DNA from: Strongyloides papillosus
Lineage: Eukaryota; Nematoda; Chromadorea; Rhabditida; Strongyloididae
Length of the DNA: 64,000 nucleotides
NCBI GenBank assembly: GCA_005656395.1
Contig: SRSI01000023.1
Coordinates: forward strand, 744,001 to 808,000
Direction of reading: 5' to 3'
The stretch's first letter is position 1; each line of letters starts with the position of its first letter. The position numbers were made by a program, and so were the translations under genes. Below, piece by piece: positions 36,790 to 48,124 of this stretch. Below the pieces are notes generated by a model that was not told the DNA's origin, searched no databases, and was given only the letters and a program-made list of their open reading frames with translations.

Positions 36790-38410
36790 TTTTTTCCGTA
36801 ATTTTTAAATCGCAACAAAGTAGATCTGCCAAATTACATTTAAAAGGAATATATTAAGGAATAGTAGCTTTTTTATAAACATCTATATACTATAGTATCA
36901 TTTTTACTAGCTTGTTGGTCTCTTTATTTCTAGAATTATCTTGTTATTCAACTAATCACATTACAAGTACCTTTTTCAATAAATAAATTAGTGTTTTCTA
37001 TACGGCTTTCTATTTCATACTAAGTCCACCATATTATGCAGAACTCTTTTACTGATGTAATTTTATCTTAAAATGCTAAAAGAAACAAGTCAACTACACA
37101 ACGACTTAATACTTAACAGACATAACCATACTCCAAATCAAAGGCATTTGTGTTTATAATAAAATCTATTTAATAATCTTTCTTTAAATGTTTTTAAAAT
37201 TACCACTACTTATTTAAAAACTCTCCTAAGGTTTTCAGTATCAACCCACAAATGTTGATTTACTTTTTGTTTCTTATAGATTCTACTAAAAACCTAGAAT
37301 ATAACATATATAAAGTGAAATTCATAAATTTCAACTGACTTAAAATAAACATGGCTTTTTTAGTAATAGTCTAACTTTATCTCTAAAAATATGTCTTTAA
37401 TTATAACTTGATATATTTTCATTCAATTTACTAGGATGATTTATTAACTCATTTTTTATAATCTTCAATTGAGTAATGTTTAGAAGTAAATAAAAATGTA
37501 ATGAAATGCTAGCCAACATCTTAATCACCTACTTTTTCAAAATATTTATTCGAAAAAGGTAAACTTACCGGAGAGTGTCATGACAAATTTGTAACATGAA
37601 AAATTGGTTGTTTTTTCTAAAAAAATTTGTGGTATATTGTTGTAATTTTTGTAAACTTTTGCAATGCAAAATAAACGTCGCCCGGTAACTTTTACTATCG
37701 CAACATATGCCATTTGGTTAGCTCACTACAAGATATTTATCCATTTTTCTCTAGCATTAATACGATAACCCAAGAACTTACCTTTATAAGCAATTTTTTC
37801 TCATTATTTAAACCATACCAAAGTGTTCAACGTATTCAGAACTTTATTAACATGTTTATCTAAACTACCTATAATCTTATTAACTAACATAAAATCGTCA
37901 TAATATCTCGCTACCATTATACCCTTTTTTTCTAGCAGTACTTTAACACTCGTCAATGCCGTATTAGATACATATGGTGAATATAAAAATTCTATAGGTA
38001 TTTGTTAAAACATAAAGTAGTATTGTCTATGGAAAGAGCAAAATAATATTAAGCGGATTCTTTAGTATTAAAACAGTAATATACCATATTTATATCGATT
38101 TTCGCGATAAAAACAATCAGATGTTAACAAATCTATTACTGTTTTGATTGTATCACAATGAAAATTTGGTAGATCAGATGATCGTTTATTCAGTAAGGTC
38201 AAATCATGTATTAACCGTACTTTTCTATTAGTACAAGGGATATTGTATAATCGATGAATTATTTTAGTTTCATTTTTTTTGATTTTTCTTACTGTACTAC
38301 GATTTATAAATTTATATACCTCATTTAAACTTGCATTACTAAGTTTAAAATTTATATATGCCATTTTGCTTTTTATCTTATCATAATTTGGAATATCGTA
38401 ATCATTCAAA
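36790..38410 (-). pseudogene. Fossil DIRS-like reverse transcriptase and RNase H
   Basis: Minus-strand order: 38409-38068 has 'KVRLIHDLTLLNK' (an RT block with the Arg and Asp of 'R.I.D'). At about 37985 follows 'FLYSPYVSNTALTSVK', and at 37892-37906 the catalytic box 'RYYDDFMLV'. Next come 'YKGKFLGYRINAREKW' and, further on, RNase H-like traces ('NAFDLEYGYVC', 'ITSVKEFCII'). YYDDF and 'FLGYRIN' suit a tyrosine-recombinase type RT better than a LINE. Many stops break it and no recombinase could be recognised beyond. It is not the same family as the two DIRS elements described here. A frame at 39429-39226 could be its upstream part, but I see no motif in it. Confidence 0.55.
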
Positions 38411-40465
38411 ATAAAAAGAATTTTATTATTTTTAATCGATATCTATTTATCATAGAAATTTATAATAGACGTAAAGACATGCCTTCAGTTATTCATTTTC
38501 AATCTAATATTATGGACTAATATCTAAAGGACTTATGATCATTAAACTGGTGTCATCATTTAACTCTCACTAACCTTAGGTTCATAAAATTGGTTGTTGC
38601 TTACAAGCAATTTCCTCGGCTGCTTCTTGCCAACTAAAGAAAGAAATCTTTTGGAAAATATCAGTACATCAATTCACATTTAACAGTGTCATTCTTTTTT
38701 CATCTTTAACTTTGAAAATGATCTCCTGAACCTTCCACACATACATGCACTCTTCTTTTAATCTTAATATATTTTCAGGTCATTATAAAGTCTTGTATTA
38801 CAATTGTCAATAGTTAATTTTATGATTAGCTGGCGTATATTGCTCAACTAAAAGATTCGTCAGCCTTAATGAACACAGCGACAATTATAAAAATCTCTTT
38901 ATTTAAATAATTTGACAAGAAGTATGTATATTAACAAAAAGTTAAACATGAAAACATTTACATTACAATTACATATGAATATAAGAAAACTTTACCCTCT
39001 TGCAGGCTTCAGTAAAATTCTCCTTCTTGCACTTGTTAGCATAAATAAGTAAGCAAGGAATGATGTAATTGTTTCAAATCCCATTTATTTATAGTCATGT
39101 TTTCATCATTTTTGAGGCCGTCGTACCTCCAATTAATTAAATCATTTTGTGATTTACTCAATCTTGCAAAAAAAATAAGCTAAATATGTTTTTTTGGCTT
39201 TTATTCTCAACGCCAAGTATTTTCATCATATCTCCCGATAGAGTCGTAAAGGATTGCTTTGCTGCAACATCCATATTGTTACTTCTTTCTCATCAGCAGT
39301 CAATATATTGTGTAGATTTCCATCTATGTAAGTGGATTTTAAAACAGGCTTCTTAAATACATAAAAATCGAGTTGATAATCATCAATCATATCTATCGAT
39401 ATTTTTAACACTACAACGATTTTTATCATGTCATTTCTTCTAGAATTATTCCTTTTTTAAACAGTCTTTTTAATCGCTGATTTCCATACACTAGAAGTTT
39501 TTAATCAACAACATGGGGGTATCTCGTTATCAACAGAATTAACTTGGACCTCTCATCACCGCTAAAATTAACTAAGAGTTTTCGTTAACACAATAATTTT
39601 ACATTATAGAAATAATCGCTAAAAGCAATTGAATATTTTTTAATTTACACTCGTCAAAGAAATTTTAAAAATCGAATAAAATAAAAAATGATGGGCGAAT
39701 AGAGGGAGATTTTCTCGTCGAGAAAATTCATAAAACGGTTGGCAACATGTTAATTAATTTATCTAAAATACATTAATATATTAAATCATTACATAAAAGT
39801 CTGATGGATTATACTTACATAAAAAGATAAAATAAATTTTTATATACTTGCAAATATCAGAATTGTTGTGCTGTAACTACATAAAAAATTTCTAAAAGTT
39901 TTTATACTTGACTTTTATTCTTTTATCAATTTCTATTTTTGCTATTTTCTTAAATATGATACATTAAATATTTTAAAAGTTATTTCTTATTTAAAATTTT
40001 TCTTTAAACTTCAAAATTAAAAAATATTTTATTTAAAACTATCACAAGTATTTTAATTTAATTATTAAAAATATAAACACAAAAAGGCATAGATCTTTGT
40101 AAAATGTAGTAAATTTGTCCTACCTAGTAAAATTCAGATTTTTTTGACTTTCATTTAATATTGTCGTAAATATGTTGCTCATAAAAATTAAAATTAGAAG
40201 ATTTTTAAAATAACCTGCTTTTTTTCTGTGATACTATTATTCTCGTTTTAGATTTTTATCGGTTTCCTAGAAAACATTTAAAATAAAAGATTAGAATTTG
40301 TTTTATGTAAAATTATAAAAGCTTCTAAAAGGAGCATTTATTAACATGTAATAAAATCCTTTATAAATATGTTTTTATTTTTTGAATTATTAAGAATTAT
40401 ATTATTTCATAAAATATTATTTATCTGATAGCCTAAATTTTATTAAAATATCATTTAATATTATA
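38411..40465. other. AT-rich region upstream of the fossil RT
   Basis: Contains fragments of minus-strand frames (for instance 39429-39226) with no recognisable domain. They may be the remains of the N-terminal part of the DIRS-like fossil. Nothing else is supported. Confidence 0.35.
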
Positions 40466-41168
40466 TTAGGTTGGGGAATAAATAATGGTCGTGGACAGTA
40501 AAAATTAATTAAGTCTATATTTATTTAAGTTAAAGTTTAATAAATTAAGTAAAATAATACCTGATAGAATCTACACATTTTCCTCAACATTCTAACAGCT
40601 TTTGAATCTCCTTTTCTTAAGATTCAGGACTTTTGGATCTAATAAAAGTCACCGAATTCGCTTTCTGTCGACTCCTGATTTATAAAAAGTTTATTTTTAA
40701 AAAATGCATCTAAATGCTTAAACAAATTGGAAATTGTAGGGAAGAGATCAGGGGAGTGTAGAGGGTGAGGTAGAGCTCCATATTTTAATTCACCATGTTT
40801 TTTTAAAATTAGTTTTGAAATATGGCATCTTATCTTACCATCCTATAGTATTAAGTTATTTCTATTTTTAAAGCCGAATGATTTTTTTTAGTTTTTCATT
40901 TATTTTTTCAAACTCCTGTCAGTATATTTTAACTTTCTTGGTGACTACTTTAGATTTAGATTTACAATCTTCCATTAATTCTGAGTATTGGTAGTAAAGG
41001 GCCCTCTTTACCCCTCTTCGTTATTGAGGTCAAAATTAACCCCTTCGAATTTCTCAAACCACCGACGCAAAGAGTGTTCAGAAGTTGACTCTTCCTCCTA
41101 TGCATTCACTATATTTCGATATGCTTCAACTCTATTACATCCATGTTTGAATTCATGTAAGAAAGTTG
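40466..41168 (-). mobile_element. Mariner transposon fragment
   Basis: The left end starts after TA with 'ttaggttggggaataaa', a mariner-type TIR. Reading the minus strand from 41165: 'ATFLHEFKHGCNRVEAYRN' and 'SLRRWFEKFEGVNFDLNNE' (the helix-turn-helix DNA-binding part of mariner transposase). After a large internal deletion come 'HISKLILKKHGELKYGALPH' and 'LHSPDLFPT', the 'SPDL.P' block before the last catalytic residue. The usual 'SDYH' after it is here 'ISNL', so that Asp is lost. Several stops occur. The 5' end of the transposon is missing: the fragment stops at 41168 where the second DIRS element begins. Confidence 0.8.
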
Positions 41169-41259
41169 CTCAATAATACGATCGATACTAGAAGATTCTG
41201 TAAGGATGTATGACTGGAAGAATCTTCAAGTATCGCGAAGTATTATTATTATTATAAGA

Positions 41260-41390
41260 GCAATAATTTATATTAGTAATCAATAATACTGCCTTATAGA
41301 GGTGCCTATTTTTACTCGTAATCGTGTCTTATAACAATGTCTTGTACTGCGAATTTGACTTAAGATATTTTTTTTCTTATATCGTCAGTT
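41260..41390. repeat. Inverted terminal repeat of second DIRS element, left copy
   Basis: Matches the reverse complement of 45273-45405 with scattered substitutions. Shared landmarks: 'gcaataatttatattag', 'aatactgccttatag', 'tcgtgtcttataac' and 'atcgtcagttt'. Confidence 0.8.
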
Positions 41391-41427
41391 TCTTGGCCAT
41401 GGGTGGGTTTTCATAAAACGGGTAGTT

Positions 41428-41575
41428 TATTACTGATGTAAATTATTGCTCTTATAATAATAATAATATTTCTCGATACTTGAAGATTCGTCCAGTAAAT
41501 CTTCTAGTATCGCTCGTATTATTGAGTAATTATAATTCGCAATAATTTATATTAGTAAAAAACAATACTGCCTTC
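41428..41575. repeat. Internal complementary region of second DIRS element
   Basis: Complementary to the left outer end (through 'attattgctcttataataat') and, at its other side, to the right outer end ('gcaataatttatattagtaa'). It contains 'agaagatt'/'aatcttc' blocks that also occur outside the left repeat at 41187-41230, where about 15 extra bases are inserted. Confidence 0.7.
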
Positions 41576-41720
41576 TTGGCCATAAGAATACCATCCTGCT
41601 AACGCATGATTTTATTAAATAAGATAAACTAGAACCAAATAATAGATAAATAATGATAAATAGTAAGTAATGCTAGCTAATAATAATAAATATAGATCAT
41701 AATAGTAATGATATTGAAAT

Positions 41721-42620
41721 TTATTCATCTTTAGTGTTTTCTTGAAGAACAGTACGAGCTAAGACTTCTTTCTCAGATTTCTTGTAGTATACTTCTCTAA
41801 ACATCCTTTCATTTTTCCATTCTATAGCTTTAACAATGTCTTGAAGTATCATATTCGCCCAAGCAGCAGCGGAAACGACAGCCTTTCTTGTATTATGTGT
41901 TCTTGTAGTTATTCCAGCTTCTGCAATATATTGTTTTATTAATTTTGAGATTCTTTGCGACGATAGAGCTTTAACAGGTCGCACAGAGAATATCCATAAT
42001 TTATCCTTCTCCTCCATAATTAAAATCTCCTCTCTAACCTGTTTAGAGATCTCCAAATATTTTTTAATATTTGTATACGGAGATATTTTTGGTTCTTGTT
42101 CGTAGTTGATTACCTCCAACTCCTGGAAAATTCCATCAAGACCTTTTGTTTTGGTTATTCTTAATTGAAAGTCAAGTTTGTTACCATGGTCTTTCATTTT
42201 ACTAATTTTCATCTAATGAATTTTAAATACACGATTTTCCGATGCTATAGCGACTAAGGTGAGAGTCCTTTTTATTATTGTTTGTGTATCGTCATCTTCA
42301 TCAGCCCTTATATAGTCTAATAAATCTTTAATATTCCAGATTGTGGTTTCTGGTTGGGTTGATGTTCTTCTTTCTCTAGCTTTACCTGTGAGTGAGTTTT
42401 CTACCGTGTTTGTTAGCTCCTCCGGTAGTCTCATGTTACTGAGTCTATAAGCCAAAAATATTGCCGATTTGCTTAGATTTAGGGAGTTACCGGTCTCTTG
42501 AGCTGTATGTAGAAAGTGGACGATGGCTTTCAAATTTGGGGTTTCCTAGTCATACCCATTTTGTTTACAGAAAATAATAAATTGTTTAAATTTTGATTCA
42601 CATGATGCCCTGGTAGATCG
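41721..42620 (-). pseudogene. Tyrosine recombinase of second DIRS element
   Basis: 42533-42213 gives the N-terminal half, ending in 'TLVAIASENRVFKIH', where the Arg is the first catalytic residue. A single TAG at 42213-42215 is followed directly by the same frame to 41721, with 'THNTRKAVVSAAAWANM' (His and second Arg), 'AIEWKNERMFREVYYKK' (Trp and Tyr). Further upstream sequence ('RASCESKFKQFIIFC') lies before a stop near 42550. Apart from these stops the catalytic residues are all present, so the gene died late compared with the RT region. Confidence 0.8.
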
Positions 42621-42862
42621 TGCAAGATTTCCAATAATTTTATCTACATATTCCTCCATTAGACCAGCTTTTAATAAATTCTTTTTAACAAAATTAGCAA
42701 AAGGCTTTCTGGTACTATACTATTATTATTATTATAATGTTTAATTATTTCAATATTATATTTTTATATATGTTAATTAAACTATGGAGAGGTTGTCTTT
42801 CCCATTTTGGTAATAACAATTATACATCAATATTTCTCTTTATTAAAAAATGAGAGATAGAT

Positions 42863-43620
42863 CTAACAATTATAGGGGGAGGAAAAACAATATAATATAA
42901 TATTTTTATTAGATAAAGATAAAAGATTCTGAAAAGATATATCTGTACCAATAGTCTCTCTCTCAAAAATTCTGCTTATGTATGCTTTACTCTTAAAATT
43001 TTCTTTTGTAGCACATAAATCTAATATATCTAGAGCATAACTGCTTCTATTAATGAAGTCTCTAGTTATAATTTCTTCTGTGTCCTTCGGGCCAAAGCGT
43101 CTCGTGTAGTTAAAGTTTGTTGCGTCAAACAATCTGCTCGAATATTGGAAATTCCTGAAATGTAAAATAATTTCATAGAAGCGTTAAGCGCTCTTAATAT
43201 ACTATGAATTTCTTGAACTAAGTAACTAAGCTCAACTGTTTTTGCTCTTTTATTTAAGGTTGCTACAGTAGTGAAGTTATCACTTTCCACAATTATTTCT
43301 TTATCTCTAACGAGATCTTTAAGGTATGATACTATTTTACTAACTGCATAAGTTTCCTTCCAATTAATACTTTTATAGTCAAAATTTGGAGGACAAAACC
43401 CACTCCTATCTATCTTATATGTTAGGCGCTGAATGCCAAAATCCTTTAAAAAACTATCTGTTCTGAAGTGTATCTTATGGCTATCAGAACGAATCTCATA
43501 GCTAAAAAAATGGTTAATATTTATCAATATTAATTTTACTTCCTCTAAAGTATCTTTATCTAACCTAATATGATGATCATAATTATTACTATATTTTTTA
43601 AGGGCCTCACCTAACCTCAT
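42863..43620 (-). pseudogene. RNase H and following tail of second DIRS element
   Basis: 43620-43066 holds RNase H: 'FRTDSFLKDFG' (first Asp; the usual TDAS is changed), 'NWKETYAVSKI' (Glu), 'IVESDNFTTVATLNKR' (Asp) and 'SNIRADCLTQQ'. 43132-42863, in another frame, continues with 'DILDLCATKENFKSKAYISR' and 'SNKNIILYCFSSPYN', the tail typical of DIRS proteins after RNase H. A frameshift near 43100 separates the two. Confidence 0.78.
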
Positions 43621-43689
43621 TTGTAATCTGGTAAAGTAGTTACGAATCTCTTTATTTACTACACTAAACTTTCTAGCATACCAATAGCT

Positions 43690-44430
43690 TGGGCTAGATT
43701 TCTTAAGGAAGGTCTGATGTCTTTAATCAGTGAAATTAAAGTAGCCTTTAACTTCTTCATTTTAGAATGCGTAGCCGAAATTCTAAAGGATAACGTATTA
43801 ATCTAGTATCCCAGAAATATACATACATATAAAGGTTCTAGCGAACTCTTCTTAATATTTACCGGAAAATTAAATTTTTCTAATAATTGGACAATAGTTT
43901 GTCCTTTCTTTCATAATTCATCCCTATTTTCACCTAATATGTACCAATCATCCAGATATTTAAATATTAATATATCTGGGAATTCTTTTCTAAAGTAACC
44001 TGCTACACAGTCAGTTAACCTACTATAGTAAATGGGATCATAGGAGATACCGAATGGTAACCTATTATATTCATATAATATATTATTTACCCTGAACTGG
44101 GTATATTTTTTATCTCTTCTTGGAGCGAGATACTCATATATGCATTAGATAAATCTATGGTTATACCAAACCAATTTTTTATCAATGCTCTTTTAACTTC
44201 TCCTATATCATTATATTTAAAATGGGGAACAACAATATTTTCATTTATCTTTTTGCATTAAAAACTACTCTTTAACTCCTGTTTTCTTATCTACTAAGAA
44301 AATTGGTGCTACATAACTAGGTTCGTTCTCAGCTAACCTTATGAACCCTAGTTGTAAAAGCTCATCTACATATTCCTGATTTATACAGGAATTACCTAAA
44401 TCGAACTTATTAGGTTTAACAACCTCCTAA
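43690..44430 (-). pseudogene. Reverse transcriptase of second DIRS element
   Basis: Minus-strand order: 'DLGNSCINQEYVDELLQ', 'FIRLAENEPSYVAPIFLVDK', 'WFGITIDLSNAYMSISL' (first catalytic Asp), 'LPFGISYDPIYYSRL', and the catalytic 'YLDDWYILG' at 43933-43958. Frames change at several places (near 44260, 44110 and 43920). Confidence 0.78.
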
Positions 44431-44935
44431 AATGCGCTTGTGTAGACAGTGTTTAACAACCACTTGTCATTAAATATTTTTCTCCATAGCGAGAGTTTTT
44501 AATGATGGGGAAAACTTTTTTATCATTAACTAACCTTACTTTCATATGAAATATTACTTACCTTAAATTGGGTATACCTGTATAATTTTTTATCTTTTCT
44601 AAAGGAGATATTCTTATAGACGTTATATAATTTTATTGTTATACTAAACTAATTTATTGTTTTTGCGTTAAATATAACCTTTTATTCTTATTCCTAATAT
44701 AACTAAGGAAATTGGTGCGTAAGATTACATTCGTTATCAGCTAGCTTAATAAATCTATTTGAAGCTACTCATCTATATATATTTTTGGTTAAATACAAAA
44801 ATTACCTAGGTTTATCAACCTTCTAGGGAGCGCTTACATAGACAGTGTTTTACAATCACTTGTCCTTAAATATTTCCCCATAGCGGAGAATCTTTAATCT
44901 TGGGGAAAACTTTATACTATCAACTAACCTTAAAT
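44075..44935. repeat. Tandem duplication inside the RT region
   Basis: Copy 1 is 44075-44545, copy 2 about 44550-44935. Shared landmarks in order: 'attgggtata'/'actgggtata', 'ttttttatct', 'gttatac.aaac.aatt', 'aaattggtgc', 'ttcgtt.tcagcta', 'gtagacagtgtt'/'atagacagtgtt', 'tccatagcg'/'cccatagcg', 'tggggaaaactt'. Copy 2 lacks about 70 bases in its middle. Confidence 0.75.
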
Positions 44936-45213
44936 TATTTGGTGGAGGTTGAATATTTACTCGAAGAGTTTGAGAATTTAATGATTTTAATTTTCATTAG
45001 GTATCCATTACTACCTTCATTATTTTTTATTATAATTCTTTGAGCTCTTAAAACTGTAATAAATCTCTCGTCGACAAATAAGAGTCATTCCTACAGTTTA
45101 ATTGTTTTAAGAGCTTTGACTTCTAATTAATATTTGGTTATTATCATTTATTATCTTCTGTCTTCAAAGAATCCCTTAATTCATTGAATATTTTATCTGT
45201 ATCCATTTTAGTT
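44431..45213 (-). pseudogene. Gag-like leader of second DIRS element with duplicated RT segment
   Basis: A probable start codon at 45206 opens 'MDTDKIFNELRDSLKTEDN', soon broken by stops. Between 44935 and 44550 lies a second, diverged and slightly shortened copy of 44545-44075. Both copies carry 'WLLNTVY'-type and 'IGAPIF'-type remains. Confidence 0.55.
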
Positions 45214-45272
45214 AAGAATTAGAAAAATAGAGAAATATTCTTAACGACACGACTGCGCGGTAAAAATTATAA

Positions 45273-45405
45273 AAACTGACGATGTAAGAAAAAAGAGGTC
45301 TAATGTCAAAATAGTACCACAAGACATCGTTATAAGACACGACTATTAGGTAAAAATAAGCAATTCTATAAGGCAGTATTGTTGATTACTAATATAAATT
45401 ATTGC
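45273..45405. repeat. Inverted terminal repeat of second DIRS element, right copy
   Basis: Partner of 41260-41390. It begins 'aaactgacgat' and ends 'aatataaattattgc'. Confidence 0.8.
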
Positions 45406-45419
45406 GGATTATAATAATG

Positions 45420-47044
45420 AATAATATAAGAATTTTTAATATAATAATTAAAATTTCAAAATAAAACAGTATAACACTTATTATCAATATAAAAACTGTA
45501 TTTTTGTTTTTAAAAAAAATATACAAACAATCACCTAGTAGAAATGTAAAACAATCTTAATATTTTGTTCATGATTTACTATATATTAGTATGAATAAAA
45601 CTATTTTTTACTATATTTTAAATAGTGTTATTAGTCAAATTTTAAACTAACAAAGAGTATTTAACATTATGGGAATCTAATGAATAATAACCACTATTAA
45701 CAGCAAGATTTAAGAATATTGAATCAAGTATACACTTTCTTCTTTAAATTTGAAAAAAATTAAAAATATAGTAATATTTTATTGGCGTGTATGTATTCTA
45801 AAATATGAATAATAGTATAAAAAAAAGATTTATTATAAATGTTTAGATATGAATAATAAATGATAATTCTATAATCACTTATTACAAATATGATTTTTCA
45901 TTCAAAAGTTATTCATTATATATCAAAAAATACTGTTTTAATTTTGTATTTTTCATGAACATATTATAAAATATGTTCTCTGATTCTTTTTTAATGTTAT
46001 TAAAATCATAATATTTATTTTAACATAAATTTTTTCAACATTATATAAAGCAATTGTGTCTTTTTACAATATCATAGAATCATTATATAATATGATGAAT
46101 GAAGTTTAAATTGCCAATTTTTAAGAAATTTCTAGTTATTTCTTAAATAAAACTAAAACATTGGAAACATTGCAATATGACTTTTAATTTTATCAATTTC
46201 TTCTAGAGAAAGATTAAAATATTTTATATATTTAGGAATCAAAATGAATATTTTTTTGATTGTTATTTCCGCTGTAATTTTCTTTGCACGAAATTTGAAT
46301 TTAAAAAAATACATAAAAAACAGAAATACAAAAAGAAATAGTAGCTGAAAACATCTTTTTTCTATAGGAAATATAAGTTGTAATGGTATACCAGCATCTA
46401 ATGCTAAAATTAAACCTTATAAAAAATAAAAACTTAACGGATAGAGTTAAATTAAATTCGACTTTAACTAATCATACTGGTAACTTTACATTGTTTAGAA
46501 TATGAAAAAATGCTAAACGTTTTAGTAATTTGTACAAATTTTAAATTATTTAGTTCACTTAGATAATTATATGATTGTTACACAAAAATGTAGTGTTAAT
46601 GACACAGAAAGATGTATTAGAACATTTGGTTTTTATTTTTTTGTGCCCATCATACTTTAGAAAAAACAAGAGTTTCCTTATAGGGCTGTTATTGATATTG
46701 ATGATGATAAAATTACTAATTATGGAAACCAAACATGTAAAAAAAACAGATAATTTATTAAAAGGTTATTAATAAATAAGCCTTTATAAAATCGCAAAAA
46801 TCGAATCAAGATTCTTTGTGTTAAAAATAAAAAAATGTAAGAAAATAATATTTTATTACTTAAATTATTATTGCTGGCACAGATAACAACAAATATTACA
46901 TACAATAAACAAAATCGGTTATAAAAGTAAAAAAACCAAATAATGATTAAATCGTACAATATTATCACTAAAAATTTATTTGGTTATGTTCTTTAACACA
47001 ATTGGGCTAGATCACTTGCACATCATTCACTTACTATTTCTTAA
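45420..47044. other. AT-rich region
   Basis: No supported gene. Open frames at 46575-46968 are AT-driven on both strands and overlap each other. Confidence 0.4.
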
Positions 47045-48007
47045 AATAACACCATCCTAAAGTTTCTTCAGATGTCTAAGATTTTTTAAGATAACATTTT
47101 TTGGTAGTATATAACGTCGCTTTCCATTAACAGTTCTCTCAAGTACGGCAGTTGAACCAAGAATTTCTTTAATAACATAGGGACTTTCCCATTCGGCTCA
47201 AAGTTTTCTTTAACAAAAAGAATTAGGAACCATATCATCAATTTTGTACATTTCATCATTTAAAACAGTCAAATTTCTACTGTTTTCTTTACTTTTTTTC
47301 TTTCTCACTATTTTTTTTATCATTTTTTGGGAATTTAGTTTTTCCAACATTTTTCAAACGAAGTAACTCCAAGTCTCTTGCATTAATTGAACCCTTTTCA
47401 TTATAAGAATGTTTTTCTACATTTTATGGGTACTTGAATTTATAGCCTAAAAACAATTCATCGGGACTTTCTCTTTCTGCAACAATGGTGTTTGAGAAAA
47501 TAAATTACCGTTACATAATATTTTCAAATTTATTGGTTTATCATTCGACTCAATTTTACTAGTTGGTATCTTTCATATAACATGTTGAAGATTACTAATT
47601 GCAATATCTGCCACATTATTACCATTTTTTAATAATGTGATTTACCAGTAATAATATCATACTCGATTTATTTAAACTCTCAAGCGTTTTATTCTAGTAT
47701 GAATTATTACCTGAATTCCAACGATTCAGGAATCTATACTTCCAGCAAAATTTAAGTGATGCCGTCATAACTGAACTGTTTCACTTTCAACATTTAGATA
47801 AATGTCAGCCATTCAAAAAAACGTGGTACTATCAACTATATGTATCATAACTTTCTCCTTTCTTGGACAACATATGTCAGCTACATAATTTTCTCTCAAA
47901 ATCATGAAACTACACCAATAGAGAACTTTAGCTTTTTTATTATTTACATAACACTGTTGACATGTTCTGCAAGAACTAGTACATTTTTTAAAAATACTAT
48001 CCAACAT
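47045..48007 (-). pseudogene. Integrase fossil of an LTR-type or related element
   Basis: Minus-strand order: 48007-47813 'MLDSIFKKCTSSCRTCQQC', a zinc-binding end of an integrase HHCC domain, then 'YVADICCPRKEKVMIHIVD', the first strand and Asp of the catalytic core. After decayed sequence, 'ERESPDELFLGYKFKYP' (end of the core) near 47440-47490. Finally 'WESPYVIKEILGSTAVLER' and 'RRYIPKNVILKNLRHLKKL' ending at about 47060, the C-terminal domain. Several frames are needed, so it is dead. No RT is recognisable upstream: a large palindrome begins about 120 bases away. The family could be gypsy, BEL or an integrase-type DNA transposon. Confidence 0.65.
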
Positions 48008-48124
48008 TGAATTAGAAACTTTATGTTTTTAACTTGCAGCAATTTTAATCAATTGAAATCTCCAAAACTATAAGTAAGTAGAAATTTTTCTCATCTATTT
48101 ATCTGATACCAGGGGAAAGCTATT

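Larger units (their letters stand above)
41169..45419 (-). mobile_element. Second DIRS-type retrotransposon, decayed
   Basis: It has the same plan as the element at 20055, on the minus strand and much older: inverted repeats at 41260-41390 and 45273-45405, an internal complementary region at 41428-41575, Gag-like start near 45206, RT, RNase H, recombinase. The internal region, reverse complemented, matches both outer ends, including 'ctcaataatacg' at 41169 and 'attattgcg.attataat' at the right end, which sets the boundaries. The proteins are not close to those of the first element, so this is a separate family. A tandem duplication inside the RT region and several stops make it inactive. No room exists between RNase H and recombinase for a methyltransferase. 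Confidence 0.8.

Noticed and set aside
41169..41600. Closely spaced palindromic repeats that look like a CRISPR-like or satellite array
   Set aside because: They are fully explained as the terminal repeat and internal complementary region of the second DIRS element.
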